From positions 1,674,001 to 1,738,000 of the forward strand of contig JAGPYM010000002.1 in assembly GCA_020736575.1 (NCBI GenBank): 64,000 nucleotides of DNA, read 5' to 3'. Below, piece by piece: positions 35,251-47,660 of the stretch; within the stretch, counting starts at the first letter, position 1, and each line of letters begins with the position of its first letter. The DNA is from Thelonectria olida (taxonomy: Eukaryota; Ascomycota; Sordariomycetes; Hypocreales; Nectriaceae). The notes beneath the pieces are model-generated. The model did no database searches, was not told the DNA's origin, and worked only from the letters and a program-made list of their open reading frames with translations. The position numbers and the translations under genes were made by a program.

Positions 35251-36026
35251 TAGTTAAGAAAGAATAAAGATGAAATCGAGGCGACATGATATCTTGGGAG
35301 GAAGGGAGGGTGAAAAAAAAAAAAGAGAGATGCGATAGACTCAGATAATGGAATGAAAGAACTGATGATCGGAAACATGAAACATGGCCGTGCGAATATG
35401 TGTCTCGAATCAGGACCAATGAACAAGGCTTCAGTAGGTGTCTTTTAAAGAAACATGGCCTATGAGGAGTCTCGTTGGGGACTAGAAACATACTACATAA
35501 GCTTACTTTAACGTGCCCCAAGAGAGTCGTCTGTCTACATGATGGTATCGCAGTCAGAGTGTGTTTGCGAAGACGCTGAATACCCGAGGAGTATTCGTAC
35601 TGGTTGGTAGGAAGAGTTTGTTACGATGGTCTTGGATTGTCTTGGTCGGCCATTCGATGCACGATAACCCTTTGAACGAGACCCAAGTCATCTTCATGTC
35701 AGGAAAGGGTTTCCCCGCTGACGTCGCCCCTCGTCCTAGGAAATGCGCCTCACGCCACGGTGCTGCTAGGCGCCCAATTCGGGGGACGTGTTTCAGTCTG
35801 GGCCATTTCCTCCTGCGAATGCGTGCCAAAATCTAGGCCAAGGGAGCCTGTACGAAGAGTAGAGTAACAGATCACGTCCCTTTGGCAATTGTCTCTAAGC
35901 GCGCGGTCGCCTTTGCGACCTCTCCCCCCCGTGTAAGTACGGTCTGGCCTATGGGGGAGGATCTTAGTTGCATGCCCCCCCTCAGAGCTGACAGGCCGCA
36001 AGCCTCGACTCAGCCCCCGCCCTGTG

Positions 36027-36042
36027 CAGCACAGCACAGCAC
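36027..36042. repeat. CAGCA tandem repeat
   Basis: Three copies of CAGCA in the upstream region of the Sel1-repeat gene. Confidence 0.7.
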
Positions 36043-36333
36043 GGGTTGAGAACAGTCGGATGCCTTTCGAGTCAAAGAAACCACCCCCCGTTCTCTGTCC
36101 GTTGAGCTGAACAAGAACTACAAGGTGAGATCTACCTGACAGTTCAATTGCTATTCTTTTGTTCTCATGACTCGGCAACCCCTTTTGGACGCCGGAGCGA
36201 CTCATTCGTCACACAACGTACTCCCTACTTCGCCGAACACCAAGACCCCACCAAGATATTAGCCCATCTACGTACGAAGTACCTACCATCTCCCATCAAC
36301 CGCCCCCGATCAAAAGGCAACAGCACCTTCAAG

Positions 36334-38480
36334 ATGGGTTTGCGAGACCTCCTCAAGAAAAAGGACGGCGAACACGACAATCCAGCCGACGCACCCGGCT
36401 CTCAGAACCTCGCCGCCCCCGAGTTCACCTTCATCCGCTCAGACACGTCGACCCAGGAGCAAATATACCCCCCCATCTTTAAGCACGACACCGTCGACAA
36501 CGCCAACAACGAGAAGCTCCTCTCGGCAAAGGAGCCCAACAAGGCCCGTCGCAGCCTCGATGTCTTCCGCTCCGGCCGCTCGAGGAGCGCATCCGCCTCG
36601 TCGCAGAGCAGCTACAGCTCGACCCCCAAAGAGAAGGACAGCCGGCGTCTCTCGCACCGCCTCCATCTGAGCCGCGCCCCCGTCGAGTCCTCCGAAAGCG
36701 TCCCCATCAATCTGCCCGATATCGTGACGACCGATCCTACCGACAAAGATGGCAACGAGTCGCAGTGGGAGAAGCGCGCCACCATGCTGGCCAGCCAAAA
36801 CGACATGGCCCGCAGCAGGCCGTCGTCGCCCACGCCGGCCGAACGAAACGCGCGGATGGGCCTCAACGACGGGCAGCGGTCGAGGAGTGCGTCGGTCGGG
36901 CCCGTCATGTCCAAGAACATTGACGAGGACATTCAGGAGGCGATTCGCTTGCACGAAGAGGGAAACTTTGAGCGGTCGACTCGCATTTTCGGGAGGCTGG
37001 CAGACCCGAATGGTGCCAACAACCCGTTGAGTCAGGTGCTGTACGGTCTTGCGTTGAGGTAAGTCATGTTCGAATGTCTCAAAAAAGCGGCCGTTTGCCC
37101 TTGGTATCGGTAGTTGAGGGACGGATGGCTATCAAGGACACGAAGTGACGCAAGTGCAAACTTAGCCGGACTCTGCCCAAACTCTGGTGTAACTTCGGCT
37201 ACGGTTTACTATGAGGAGCATTGTTATGTCATGCCAAAAGCACTGGTGCTGATACAATAATATCTAGACACGGATGGGGGTGCGCACCGGATCCAACAAA
37301 CGCCGTAAAGTATCTGTCGGCAGCGGCGGCCAACTCGGCGTCCATCGAGGAGCTGGCGCTCAAGGCCGGCATGAAGAAGGGTGGTGTTGCAAAGGGAGAG
37401 CTGGTCCTGGCCATCTTTGAATTGGCCAACTGCTTCCGCCACGGCTGGGGAATTCCCAAGGATGCATATGCCGCCAAGCAGGTGAGTTGATACTCTCCCT
37501 CCAGCCCCGATGCAGGGGCAGTGTTACGTCGACGGAGAATACGAGGGGGAGTCAGCTTGCTAACTAGGTGGCTTCTGCACGCATAGTATTATGAGACGGC
37601 GGCAAACTTGGGAGACACAGGTGAGTTGTCGTTGGATATGCAAAGCCAAGACGGCATGGGATGGAGCTGACTCGTGCGATAGATGCCATGAATGAGACTG
37701 CCTGGTGCTACCTGGAGGGTTTCGGATGCAAGAAAGACAAGGTACGTATGTCAGCAATAGTTTCGTCAGACATGTCCCGCGAGTGGTTGGGGTTTCGTCC
37801 ATTCAGGAGAGCATCATGGATCATGATGTGATAGATGCAGAGAGGCACAGCCAGCCACTTCCTGACCGAGTCCTGCAAGTTTGCAGGATGAGGCTGACTT
37901 GATGCCCAACGCTCAGGCATCCGAAACGTCTCTAGGGTGTTTTGCACAAATGAGCGACGACAGTCCCTCGCGGCTTGACCGTGCCTCCCCTTGGACCCCC
38001 CACACGCTCATACACTGCCTCCATCTTGATCTATGTCACATGAGGCTGACTTCCTGTCCGTTGTTGGTGCAGTACGCAGCAGCCCGGTATTATCGACTGG
38101 CTGAGAAGGCCGGCAACAAAACGCTAGGAAATTCTTGGTAAGTTTCCCCATACTTGATGCGCTGTCAGCACATATTTTGGGAGCCATTGGAGCGGATCAG
38201 AGGGCCCGGCACTGGACTGTCTCGGATGACAAGGGCAACGAGGGCTTGATAGGCTCTCGAGCGTTTAAAAATGCTCCGGTGCTGCTCTCCAAAGTGCAGA
38301 TCGGATGGACCGGTCAACCGTTCAACCAAATGGCTTGTGGTTGTGCAATTGACCCCCAGAATAGGACCGCACCATGCGTGACGGATACCGGACGAGTAAC
38401 ATGCTGACCCAATCTGCTCTCACAGGATCTGGAAAGAGAAGTACGGCCCGCCAGAGGAAGCCAACAGCGGCCGTAAGTAG
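36334..38480 (+). CDS. Sel1-repeat protein, Nif1/Dsf2-like
   Basis: Sel1-repeat (HCP-like) scaffold protein. The layout of a long disordered Ser-rich N-terminus (residues 1 to about 205) followed by Sel1 repeats resembles fission yeast Nif1 and budding yeast Dsf2; function here is unknown. Proposed exons are 36334-37058, 37268-37481, 37587-37620, 37683-37741, 38073-38137 and 38426-38480, giving 383 aa. Repeat signatures are visible across the junctions: LYGLALRHGWGCAPDPTNAV, LANCFRHGWGIPKDAYAAKQ, AWCYLEGFGCKKDK, and AAARYYRLAEKAGNKTLGNS. Four exons are under 70 nt and three introns exceed 200 nt, unusual here. The proposed stop overlaps a perfect donor (C/GTAAGT), so the last residues are uncertain. 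Confidence 0.75.
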
Positions 38481-41400
38481 TGCAACCATTTGGAAACCTC
38501 GCGTACCACGGGAGTGAACCAGAAGCCATTGGGCAATGCATGAGCCGTGCGGGCGACTGAATATGCAATCGGGAAGGGCCTCGACCTCGACCTCGACGAG
38601 GCGAATCTGATGGGCGGCGTCGGCTGCAGAGGAGTTTGCCATCTTTCCACAGCATATTGCGCCTGCTGCAGTCTGCAGATGCACCGAGGAGTGTCGACGC
38701 ATCTCCTAGGAGAATATTGATCTAGACGCGCATGGCCGGCGGTACGAAGCAGCAACACAGGTGATGGAAATGCGGCTCTCGTACCGCCCTTGGCGAGGCT
38801 TCTGTGGCTCATGGCACAACTGGGATGGGCTCATGTTGTCCTCGTCCTACTTCTCCTCCTCCGTCTTGTTTGTGCTTGGTTGTACGCGAAGCGGGTGGCG
38901 CATGGCAGAGCGATGGGTACAGACTTAGAACGGGTAGCGGCATGATGGAACATGGCGATGTTTCTTTTCTCTTGTCACTTTTTTTCTGTATTCTGGATGA
39001 ATTCTTGTTATTTAGGTCATGGCCTCCCAATAGTATAATCTGGGATTAGGCACGTCTCTTGGGTTTGGGAATGTACCGCATGTTTGGGCGTGCCTCTCTT
39101 TTCCTCATGACGAAGCAAGCAAAGGCTTGTCAGATGATATTGTGCAGTAGAGCAGTTGTCTCTCTTCTCCCCTTTGTTGCGTTGCACATTTTGGTCACAC
39201 ATAGCTCGTCGGATGCCTCCCTCCGTTCATTGATGCCCAACCTTTTCTGTCTCCAGCTGTTTGCAACCAGCTAGTTAACTAGACGGAACCGCCTCAGGTT
39301 CGGCCTGCCTTGTGCCTCGCCTTGCCTTTAGGTCGACATTGGGTGAGCGGCGCGGCACGCACGAGGGGCCGCTCGCTGGTCGACCTGACCAGTGACGGGC
39401 AGCAAGCCTAGGCTGTCCTCGTTTGCGGCTGCAGGGCGCAACCGCGGTGTGCGTGGACTTGGAATTGGGTGCAAAGTGCCGTCGTTCGATGGGATGCTTG
39501 GGGTAGTGGGAGGCTTGTGCGCAAGGTTGATGGAGAGAGAGATGAAATGTCGGCAGATGGGACATGGACTCATCGATGCAGGCGTGCATTGCATTGCATT
39601 GGACGGTGGTTGGTGTTTTGGAAGCTGTCGAGAGGCCAACAACTGAGGTACCCCGTCCAAAGTCTGCAGTCCCTGCCTGGAACCACACCCGATCACTGAA
39701 GAAGAGAAGCCTTGGTCTGTCTTGCCTTGTCTTGTCTCGTTCTACACGCCCCTCCTCATCTCAGTTCCACGGGAGGGCACATGGCACAATCGGTGAAGCG
39801 GAAGCGAGAGCAAAGTGTATCTAAGCTGGCCTACTTCTTGGGTTCATGCGGCGCCGAACCGGCCTCGTTTCTTGGTCGCCTGCAGCCGGCCCGCGGCACG
39901 ACGGGGAAGATGCGCGAGTTGCATCAGTGCAGCAGCTAATGCCGTGGGCGCAGTTGTTGCCCAACTTGCAGTGCAGTGCAGTACAAGCACATTATTGTGT
40001 GATGTATGTATGCAATGTACATGTGGTGCGGCCTAACTAATGCCCAGGTTTCTTGTTGCACCATGGACGTGTGTGACAGTGTGCGTGCATATGCGACATG
40101 TTGCTTTACAAAGAGAAGAGCGACGCCGACTGTCATGTCATGTCACCGAGGAACTTTGCAGATAACTTGTGAATACGTACATGATGGAATTCCGTCATGA
40201 TCAACAACCATCACAAGGCCCGACCCCAACAAACCCCATCTCCACTTTCATCCCGTGCCTCTGACCGACCCAGCGCGCCGCGCCAACCACGTCCCACTCC
40301 CACTCACTCCCACACATACACACACACACACACGCTCGCTCGCTCGCTCACCACGAACCACAACCCAGAATATTCCACTCTCTCTCTCCCTCTCCCAAGC
40401 CCCAGGACCCGGGCTTAGTTTCCCCTTCCCTCGTGTCTCGCCACCCACCCACACTGTCTCTCTTTAGCACTCCTCCTACCTTACTCGGCGGAGCCTGATG
40501 ACGGTGCTTCCCTTTTAGAAGTGTGCCCCGATGACCAGGACAACCCCCGTCACCGATACTTCGAACCCTCGTTCCCTTGATCGTATTCTGCAAGCTGAGC
40601 AATCCAACCGTCCAACCCCATCCTTCAAACGGCCCATCCTCGGTATCGACTGAGGCGCAGTTCACACACAGAGAGTCCAGGGTCAACATCAACACATGAA
40701 AATAAATGCTTCATGTTCATTCGCTTTTGTTTGGCTTGCTAAACTGTTCCAAAGCTACCTAGACTGTTGTTCCTCATCATAGGCAGCCACATACATCCCA
40801 TTTCATAAATAAATCTCATCGTCAAAACAAATAAAGTGCCTGCAACCGACCAGGCCTCCTGGGGCTGATTCTGTGTTGCTCAAGAATGTAAATCATGAGA
40901 AAGAAGAAGGAAATCCAAAGAAAAATAACAAAACAAAACAAATGGTTCATTGACGATTCATGTCATGCCATCATCATCATTGCCCATTTCATCGGCGTCA
41001 CCAGACGACTTTCTTCCATGCCATCCGTCCTAAATCCATCCATCCATCACCCATCGTCACCAACCAGTTCCAACCCGAGTCCATTTGCCCGTGAACCACC
41101 CAAATGATCCCTTCCATATCCATGGCACCCAAAATAAATTCTGTCCCGTCATCGTCCACGCTGATTGGACTTGGGATCCCTGTAGAATCTGTTTGCTGCT
41201 GGGCTGCTGCGACTTTGCAGCTTGCCGAGTGCGCTGCCTGCACCGCCCACCACCCCAATGTTCGCCGTAACCCAGAAAAGAACAGGGAAAAACTAAGCAA
41301 AAAAGGTATTCAAAACAGAGGAGAAATCCAAAAAATGAAAACCACTCAAAAAACAATGCTCGCTCGCTTGCTAGATCCGTAAGGAAATCAAAAGAGACCC

Positions 41401-41660
41401 CAGAGTAGGAAATCCAGAAAACGACAAATGAAAGAAACCGTCCGTTTGGATGCGTGAGCAACAGGTCTGGAGTGCGCGAGAGCGACGTCGAGTGTATGGC
41501 GGCTCTTCCCCCAGTCAACGGGTAGGAGATAAGAGAAGCCGACTCAAGGAAACAACCAAAGAAATAAAAGACCTAGGAAAACAGGACAAAGGACAACCAT
41601 TAAAACAAAAAGCCGTGAGACTCATCATCGTAACACTTTTCTCCGCGTCTTCGTTTCTTT
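38481..41660. other. Long intergenic region with microsatellites
   Basis: 3.2 kb between the Sel1-repeat gene and the stop of the bZIP gene. Open frames here are short and show no family resemblance. Contents: a CA microsatellite followed by CGCT units (40311-40349), a CT tract at about 40375-40396, and A-rich stretches near 40895-41000 and 41290-41360. It may hold long 3'UTRs or a non-coding transcript, but nothing in the sequence proves one. Confidence 0.5.
40311..40349. repeat. CA microsatellite joined to CGCT repeat
   Basis: About 11 CA units (one interrupted by T) run directly into four CGCT units. Confidence 0.85.
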
Positions 41661-43511
41661 TCATGCTCGGGCTTCGTTGCGTTGTTGCTCGTTTTGCACG
41701 TTGCTGCTTTCAGCCATCATTTTCGCAAAGTTTCGGACAACCTCGCTGGGGATCTGATCCCACAGGAGGGATCGTGTGTACACATCGGCTGCGCCGTTCT
41801 GCTTGTTCGTGTTTCGCATCGACGAGAGCGCATCCGCCAAGTTGCGGCGACCCTGGCTGGCTGTGGACCTATCGGGCGCGTTCTGGAGGAACTCCTGCGA
41901 ACTGACACCGTTGTACTGGGCAGTCGATAGGGAGAAGATTTGCTCGTTGGTCTGCTCCTGCGTGGGTTGGGTCAGGGCATCGCCGAGCTCAGAGAGCATC
42001 GAGGGAGCAACACCATCCATGACAATGTCGTTGACGGGCATCGAGTTGGAGTTCCAGTTGGCGCTACCGGAGGGTTGGGGAGCAGCCTGCAGGATAGCCG
42101 ACTGGCCGTTGACACCAGCCTCCTTGAGAACGTTGTCCAGCAGGGTAGCGGAAGCAGCCCTGACGTCCTCCGAGACACGGGGGATGGCGGGAGTGGAGCG
42201 GCTGGAGAGAACAAAGGCTCCGACAAGGAAGAGCATGAAGAGAAGGCCACCTTGGGCGGCGGGCTTCTCGCTGTTGTCGCCGAAGGAAGTGGCATCGGCC
42301 TTCTTGACGGGAACAACGGCCATCTCCTGCTTGATCTCGGGCTCGACGGGGTACTCGTTGAGGAAGTTGGAGGTATCCCAAGCACCACCCATAGTCATGC
42401 CGTCCATGTCGTCGTAGGCACCAGGGAAGGTGTTGGATCCTGAGTTGGCAGAAGGCACGGTGTTGCTCTCGAGGCGCTGGACGTGGTCGGTGAGGACGCT
42501 GACCTTCTTTCGAAGCTCGCCAGTCTCGATGGTGTGAGATCGGATCATCTCCTCCTTCTCGAGGTTGAGGGTCTCAATGTAGTTGGTGTAAGACTGCTTC
42601 TCGATGAGGAGCTGCTCGAGCTTGCCGCGAAGGTCAGCCATCTCCTCCTCCATTTCGCCAATCATGGAAGTGAACTGCTTCTTCTCATCCTCCAGGCGCT
42701 CGGTGTGCTGCTTCTTGCGTTGTCGGGAGTCGAGAGCTGCCTGTCGGTTGCGGAGCAGACGCTTCTGCTGCTTGAGCTCCTTGATCTCCTGCTCATCCGT
42801 GGACTGGGCAATGAGCTGGTCGATGTTGCTCAAGTTGCGCTCCGCGGGGATGTCAAAGCGGGCGTTCTTCTTGCGGATGCCGTCACCTCGTCGCATGTCA
42901 TTGTGAGAGCGGATAGCGGGGCTGGTGGGTCGCATCTTCTTGTTGAGGGCCTGCTGCTGAGGAGCCATCCAGTCCTTCTGGGGAGAGGTGGGAATGGACT
43001 GGCCACCACCAGGGAGAGAAGAGAACATGTTGCCAGTGGTGAAGGGAGTTTGAGCCTGCATGGGTCGATGGAAGATGGACGCGTTGGGGTCGTACTCGGC
43101 CGGGACGCTCTCAAAGGGCTGAAGTGGGGTGCAAGTGCCGGAACCACCAATTGACCAGTTGCTACCGGGGGCGGCAAAAGCGCTGTGCTGCTGATCGAGA
43201 CGCATGAAAGGGTTGTTGCTGTGCTGCTGGTCCATGAAGGGGTTGTTGGAGGGAACGGACTGCATGTCGACAGAGTGCCAATCCTCAGTCTTGGGGGAGA
43301 AGAGCGGTGGGCATACGGCAAAGGACTCTCGACGGCTGTCAGCCATGGGAGGGGACAGCTCAAGACCTGAGTCAATGCCGGCGCTGTGGTCGAGGATGCT
43401 ATCGTCTAGCACACTGTTGTCTTCCTCGTCAAAGAGTTTCTGTGCGTGTTGTGTATCCACGGTCAGAGGTCCGTTGCGATAGAATTGTTGCATGGGGAAT
43501 GTTGAAGCCAT
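41661..43511 (-). CDS. bZIP transcription factor with predicted membrane segment
   Basis: Single exon, 616 aa from the ATG at 43511 (GCAATGG context). The frame is open 453 nt further upstream but without an ATG. Residues 1-200 are disordered, with a small duplication of NNPFM..DQQHS (about 89-110). The basic region (about 250-267) reads LLRNRQAALDSRQRKK and matches N-x3-A-x2-SR-x-R-K-K of bZIP proteins. A long leucine zipper/coiled coil follows (about 268-345). At 421-437 comes GGLLFMLFLVGAFVLSS, a hydrophobic stretch followed by Arg, then about 180 further residues without a known domain. DNA-binding head, zipper, single membrane segment and C-terminal domain is the layout of animal ATF6/CREB3 and plant bZIP17/28. 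The Neurospora developmental regulator ADA-1 is one possible relative, not verified. Confidence 0.85.
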   Translation of the reverse strand: MASTFPMQQFYRNGPLTVDTQHAQKLFDEEDNSVLDDSILDHSAGIDSGLELSPPMADSRRESFAVCPPLFSPKTEDWHSVDMQSVPSNNPFMDQQHSNNPFMRLDQQHSAFAAPGSNWSIGGSGTCTPLQPFESVPAEYDPNASIFHRPMQAQTPFTTGNMFSSLPGGGQSIPTSPQKDWMAPQQQALNKKMRPTSPAIRSHNDMRRGDGIRKKNARFDIPAERNLSNIDQLIAQSTDEQEIKELKQQKRLLRNRQAALDSRQRKKQHTERLEDEKKQFTSMIGEMEEEMADLRGKLEQLLIEKQSYTNYIETLNLEKEEMIRSHTIETGELRKKVSVLTDHVQRLESNTVPSANSGSNTFPGAYDDMDGMTMGGAWDTSNFLNEYPVEPEIKQEMAVVPVKKADATSFGDNSEKPAAQGGLLFMLFLVGAFVLSSRSTPAIPRVSEDVRAASATLLDNVLKEAGVNGQSAILQAAPQPSGSANWNSNSMPVNDIVMDGVAPSMLSELGDALTQPTQEQTNEQIFSLSTAQYNGVSSQEFLQNAPDRSTASQGRRNLADALSSMRNTNKQNGAADVYTRSLLWDQIPSEVVRNFAKMMAESSNVQNEQQRNEARA

Positions 43512-44980
43512 TGCTGGCTGATGTGAAAGTGTGTATTGTAAAGAGGAGGAAGAGGAGGAGGGGAGGAAAGAAAGAAGAAACAAAGGTCGAAGCGGCGGAG
43601 AAGAGAAGCCAAAACGAGCAAAAGAAAAGTCAAGATGAAGGTCAAGTGAGAAGGTGAAGGTGAGAAGGAGGACTGAAGAGGTTGGGGGCGCGCGAAATAA
43701 TATGTATGATCTTTTTTTTGTGAGGGAAGTCAGTGATATGTTTGGTGTGCGCGGCGGTGAAAGAGAGCGCGGGCGGGCAGGTATATTTTTGGCACCGGCA
43801 CCGGGGCGTGAGCGCTGAGAGCGAGCGGTTGTGGGCTTGTGTGGGCTTTTGGGACGGGGAACTTGGGAAGCTGCGACCTGGGAGGAGTGGGAATGGGCAG
43901 GAGCGAGTGGGCGTGGGCTCTTTCTCTTTTTTTTTTCACTTTTTGGCGTGGGTGAATGGGGCAAGCGGGGTGGGGTCAGACGAGGAAGTGGCAGGCAGCG
44001 CCAGACCTAGCAAGAGCAAGGGCAAAGAAGGAAGGCGGCGGGCGGTGCGGAGACGGATCGGAGTGCGGGTGGGTGCTGCGCATGGATGGGATGATGTTTT
44101 CTTCTCGTTCCCTTGTAGCAAAAAGACGGCGACAACGACGACAATGCGCGAGGCTTTGCAAGGTGAGGAAAATTGGTGAGGATGGCGATGAGGATGATGT
44201 TGAAGAGGGAAGAAATCAAGAAATATGGTGCAAGATCAGGAGGGGGGGCCGAGGTGATAAGACGGCCGTTGGAGTGGGTGTTGAGGAGGAGGGTTGCGGA
44301 CGTGATGGGATGGGCCGCAGACGGGACGCCGGGAAAGTTTTAAAAGCGCGGGAAGTGACGGGAACAAGAGGACGGCAGCACGATATGGTGCAAGCAAGGC
44401 GTGCAAGAAATAGAGATGGAATGAAAGAGAGCAATGAGTACTCACCACTGGGTTTGACCAGACCGATTGTAGCTGTTGGCTGGGCTTGTGCGTTGCCGCG
44501 ATGTTGATGCTGGAGCTGGGGAAATGTTGGCGTGATGTGCAATGGAGGAGAGCACGATCTCGGATGGTGGTCGTAAATAATCGTAATAGCGGTTATGGTG
44601 TTGCTGCTGATGTTGATGCTGATGCACTCCAGATCTTGGACGTCTAGGGCCAGGTCAAGCGGGTTTAAACAACAGACTGCTGCTTTGGGAAGTGTGATGG
44701 ACACGAGGTAGTCCAAGAGGAGGAGCTGCTTCGGTTATGTACTCGCCAGGGCTGTCATCGAGCACTTGGCTACCCCGAGGTACCTGATGCCGGTCTTTCT
44801 CACGACGACGGTACCCGGGCATTCCCAAGATGGCTCCTTGAACTCGACTCACAGGGGACCTCTCTCGAGGATGGATGACCCACAGGGGGCCCAGCCAAGG
44901 GCCCGCGAAAGACGGGGGGCTTCGGGTCGACTGAGGGTGTGTGACGTATGGATGCCAATTAAGGGGGTGAGCCCAGTATG

Positions 44981-45045
44981 GATCTCTCTCTCATCCTTCT
45001 CTCTCTCTCAGCCTAATGAGAAATGCGAGTGAGTGAGTGAGTGAG
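44981..45045. repeat. CT tract and GAGT tandem repeat
   Basis: Two blocks of CT dinucleotides, then about five copies of GAGT (45027-45045). Confidence 0.8.
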
Positions 45046-46943
45046 AAGACAATCAAGCGCGTTGAGAGGAACGAGTGACTGAACCACGGCCGGCCAGTGA
45101 GGGTGTGGAGGCGTCACTTCGAGCCTGTCACGGGAATCAACAGCCTTGGTCAGGCTTGGAAGGCCTCAGTCCGGCCGATTTGGGAAACAAGGGAGATAAT
45201 GCCTAGAAAGTGTATGTGGTGGTGTATACGAATCATCATCCTCATCCTCGACATGATCTCTGATCAGCGTTGGTACTAGCGGTGGCCAAAGGTTACGGCG
45301 GCAGATGGAACCGCAGCATCCATCACCACTTCCAACTGCAAGAATATGTAGGTACGTAGCGACTCGTACGGCAAACAGCATACCGACTGGACTGGTGAGC
45401 TTGTGAATGTTGCGGTCGCAGCAACCGACATGATTGACCTCCACCTCGACCATCAGCTCGTCGTGCTCGTGCTTTTTTTCCGTTCCCGATGAGCTAACTC
45501 CAGGTAGATTGCAAGATATTGGCCACCACCACCATCTTCCAACCTCGTTTACCAAGGTGCAGTAGGTAAGAGGTACATGGTTACTAACTAGGTACCTTAG
45601 TCGTCGTTGCCAAGCGTGATGTGCTCCTCCGCCACCTCTGTCGAGACAAGATGGATATCAGACAAGGGATTCCCTCGTGTGGCACCCGAGGCACTGCATC
45701 TCTTCGGCTGCCATTCGTCCTTGGTCGGCACTGACGGATCTCGTATGAACGAGTGTCAGACTGAGATGCCTGTTGCGAGCCTGTATAAACCCAGAGGTGG
45801 TTCGGCATCACTTGACCGCTGCTCTACCGGCATGGCCATTCTTCGTCCCTGATCTGATCTATATTAGAGCGGTGTTTGAAATAATGAGGCCATCATCAAC
45901 CACAGCCTGTGATGTCTCTCTACCCGCTGCGTAGAACCTGCCCACCAACACCACCACCCCACGCCTGACCAAGGACGAAGTACTGTGAGCCAGTGCGTGC
46001 CTCTTGGGTGGTGTCATGGCTCATGGCTGAGCGGACGGGGGGTCACGGAGGGACGACGAGGGGGAGGGGGTTCATGGCCGGAACCAAGACGCGGGCGGCG
46101 AAACGGGAAGAGGGGACGAATGGGCCGAAAAAGCAATCAGGAAAAGCAAAATTTTGCCCTGGCACTGGCTGGCAGCAGCGTGGCAGCCCTGTCAGTGCTT
46201 TTCGTGAAGCATACCCCATAGTTACGGAACTGAGGTTGGGTAGCTCCCGCACATGGCACCGTCAACCAGTCCATAACCGCCTCGACGAGGAGACAAGAGA
46301 GCTAGAGGCACATCTCAGACGCTGACTCGACGGCTCATCACACTGGCTCCCAGATAATCCGTCTCGGTGGTTTTGATTCGGGTGCATCTGGACCGGCCCG
46401 GCCGTCAACCCAAAACCTAAGGCACGGGAGCTTCGTTGGGCATCAAGATCCAAGACAATGAGTGTTGATGCCCGGTGCTAAAACCGTCCGCTGGGCCACC
46501 CCGATGGGCCTATGTACTTCGTACTGCAGCAGCGCAGAGCCACTAGGACGTCTGGCAAGCTTCCTATTGCTCAGCAAACTCATCGATATGGGTCGTGGGG
46601 TAACAAGCTCGAAGCGGTAGCTACAGTGCAGTTGCAGCAAGTCGCTGTACACCTGCGATCTCGAAGCAACCAGAGCCAGTCGAGCTCGCATCTCTGGAGA
46701 TGCGCCTTTTGCTGCGCTCCCGCCGCCTACTCCAGATTTGCCATCTTGAGGCGATTGCCATGCCTTTTCATGCGCTTGTGCGCGCCATGCAGCGCTTCGC
46801 TTGACTTCGGGTCCCTGAACCTCGCATGTTCTGGCCCTTGGCCGCCGCCGCCTCCTCCGCGAGAGGTCGTCGTCGACAGCCAGCCCCAGACAAAGACCCA
46901 GACCGATGAGGTAGTCTACAATCCCGAAGGATGGATGGACCGT

Positions 46944-46967
46944 GGCATGGCATGGCATGGCATGGCA
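46944..46967. repeat. GGCAT tandem repeat
   Basis: Nearly five perfect copies of GGCAT in the gene-poor region. Confidence 0.85.
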
Positions 46968-47660
46968 CCTCCCTCCTGTACCGGGTACGTACCAAGCAAT
47001 AGTTAGAGATCTGGGACATGCTTCTTCGGATCTACTGCGCTGCGCTCCAGCTCAGATTGAGGGACTGGATGGGATGGGTACGTACATCCATGATCCAGCC
47101 CAGTTCTGTGCATCTCACACACATTCACTGATCAATCGCACGCAACTATCCGCACCTACGAATACAATCTGGGATCTACCTGACAGTCCTTCCTGTCCCA
47201 GATGGACTTTCTTCTGCTTGATCCGTAATCTCTCGCTCGCCGAAGTCCGTACAAGCCCCGTATCTTCGGAAGGCACCAGCTCCGGACGCCTGAGGCATCC
47301 CCAGGCTGACCCTCACTCAGATCCTCTCTTCCAGTCGGTCAGCCACTCTACCCTTCTGCCTCAGGTATCCTCGAACTACGCTTGCAGCTATTGCTTACCA
47401 CACCCAAACAAAATGCCTCTTCCATCCCTTGTCACCCTTACCAACATTGCATCTCGACATGCTGCCGATGGGCTGACTCTCGACTTCTGTCGCCAATCTG
47501 GTTGACGCTTCTCCCACCGTCTCCCTCCCATCCCATCCGCCTCAGTGGGTGGCTGGGAAAGGCTACATGCGACTTCCGCACACTCCCGGCACCCCTCTGC
47601 GGCCTTCAGAAGCCCAACCACTAGGCTTCTCTGCCTGACAATCACAGCTCCACTGTGCTT

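Larger units (their letters stand above)
34970..36333. other. Intergenic with purine tract
   Basis: 1.36 kb without a supportable gene. It contains a long AGA/A-rich tract at 35214-35250 and a second poly-A-rich stretch near 35313-35330, both in the likely 3'UTR of the CCCH gene. The motif TACGTACGAAGTACCTACC at about 36269-36287 and a CAGCA repeat at 36027-36042 lie on the side of the next gene's promoter. Confidence 0.5.

Noticed and set aside
42483..43154. 223-codon plus-strand frame opposite the bZIP gene, leucine-rich
   Set aside because: Mirror of Glu/Lys-rich coiled-coil codons on the other strand; not a leucine-rich repeat protein.
41661..43511. HAC1-type unconventional intron in the bZIP gene
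   Set aside because: The frame is continuous through the zipper, membrane segment and C-terminus; I saw no frameshift or Ire1-type stem-loop pair.
43512..43964. N-terminal extension and upstream ORFs of the bZIP gene (ATF4/GCN4-like control)
   Set aside because: The extension and the candidate upstream frames I checked (at 43645 and 43939) begin with TTG or GTG, not ATG, so there is no good case for uORF control.
46443..47505. Overlapping frames of 160-190 codons on both strands in the gene-poor region
   Set aside because: No recognisable domain, low-complexity composition, and comparable frames on opposite strands; most likely non-coding.
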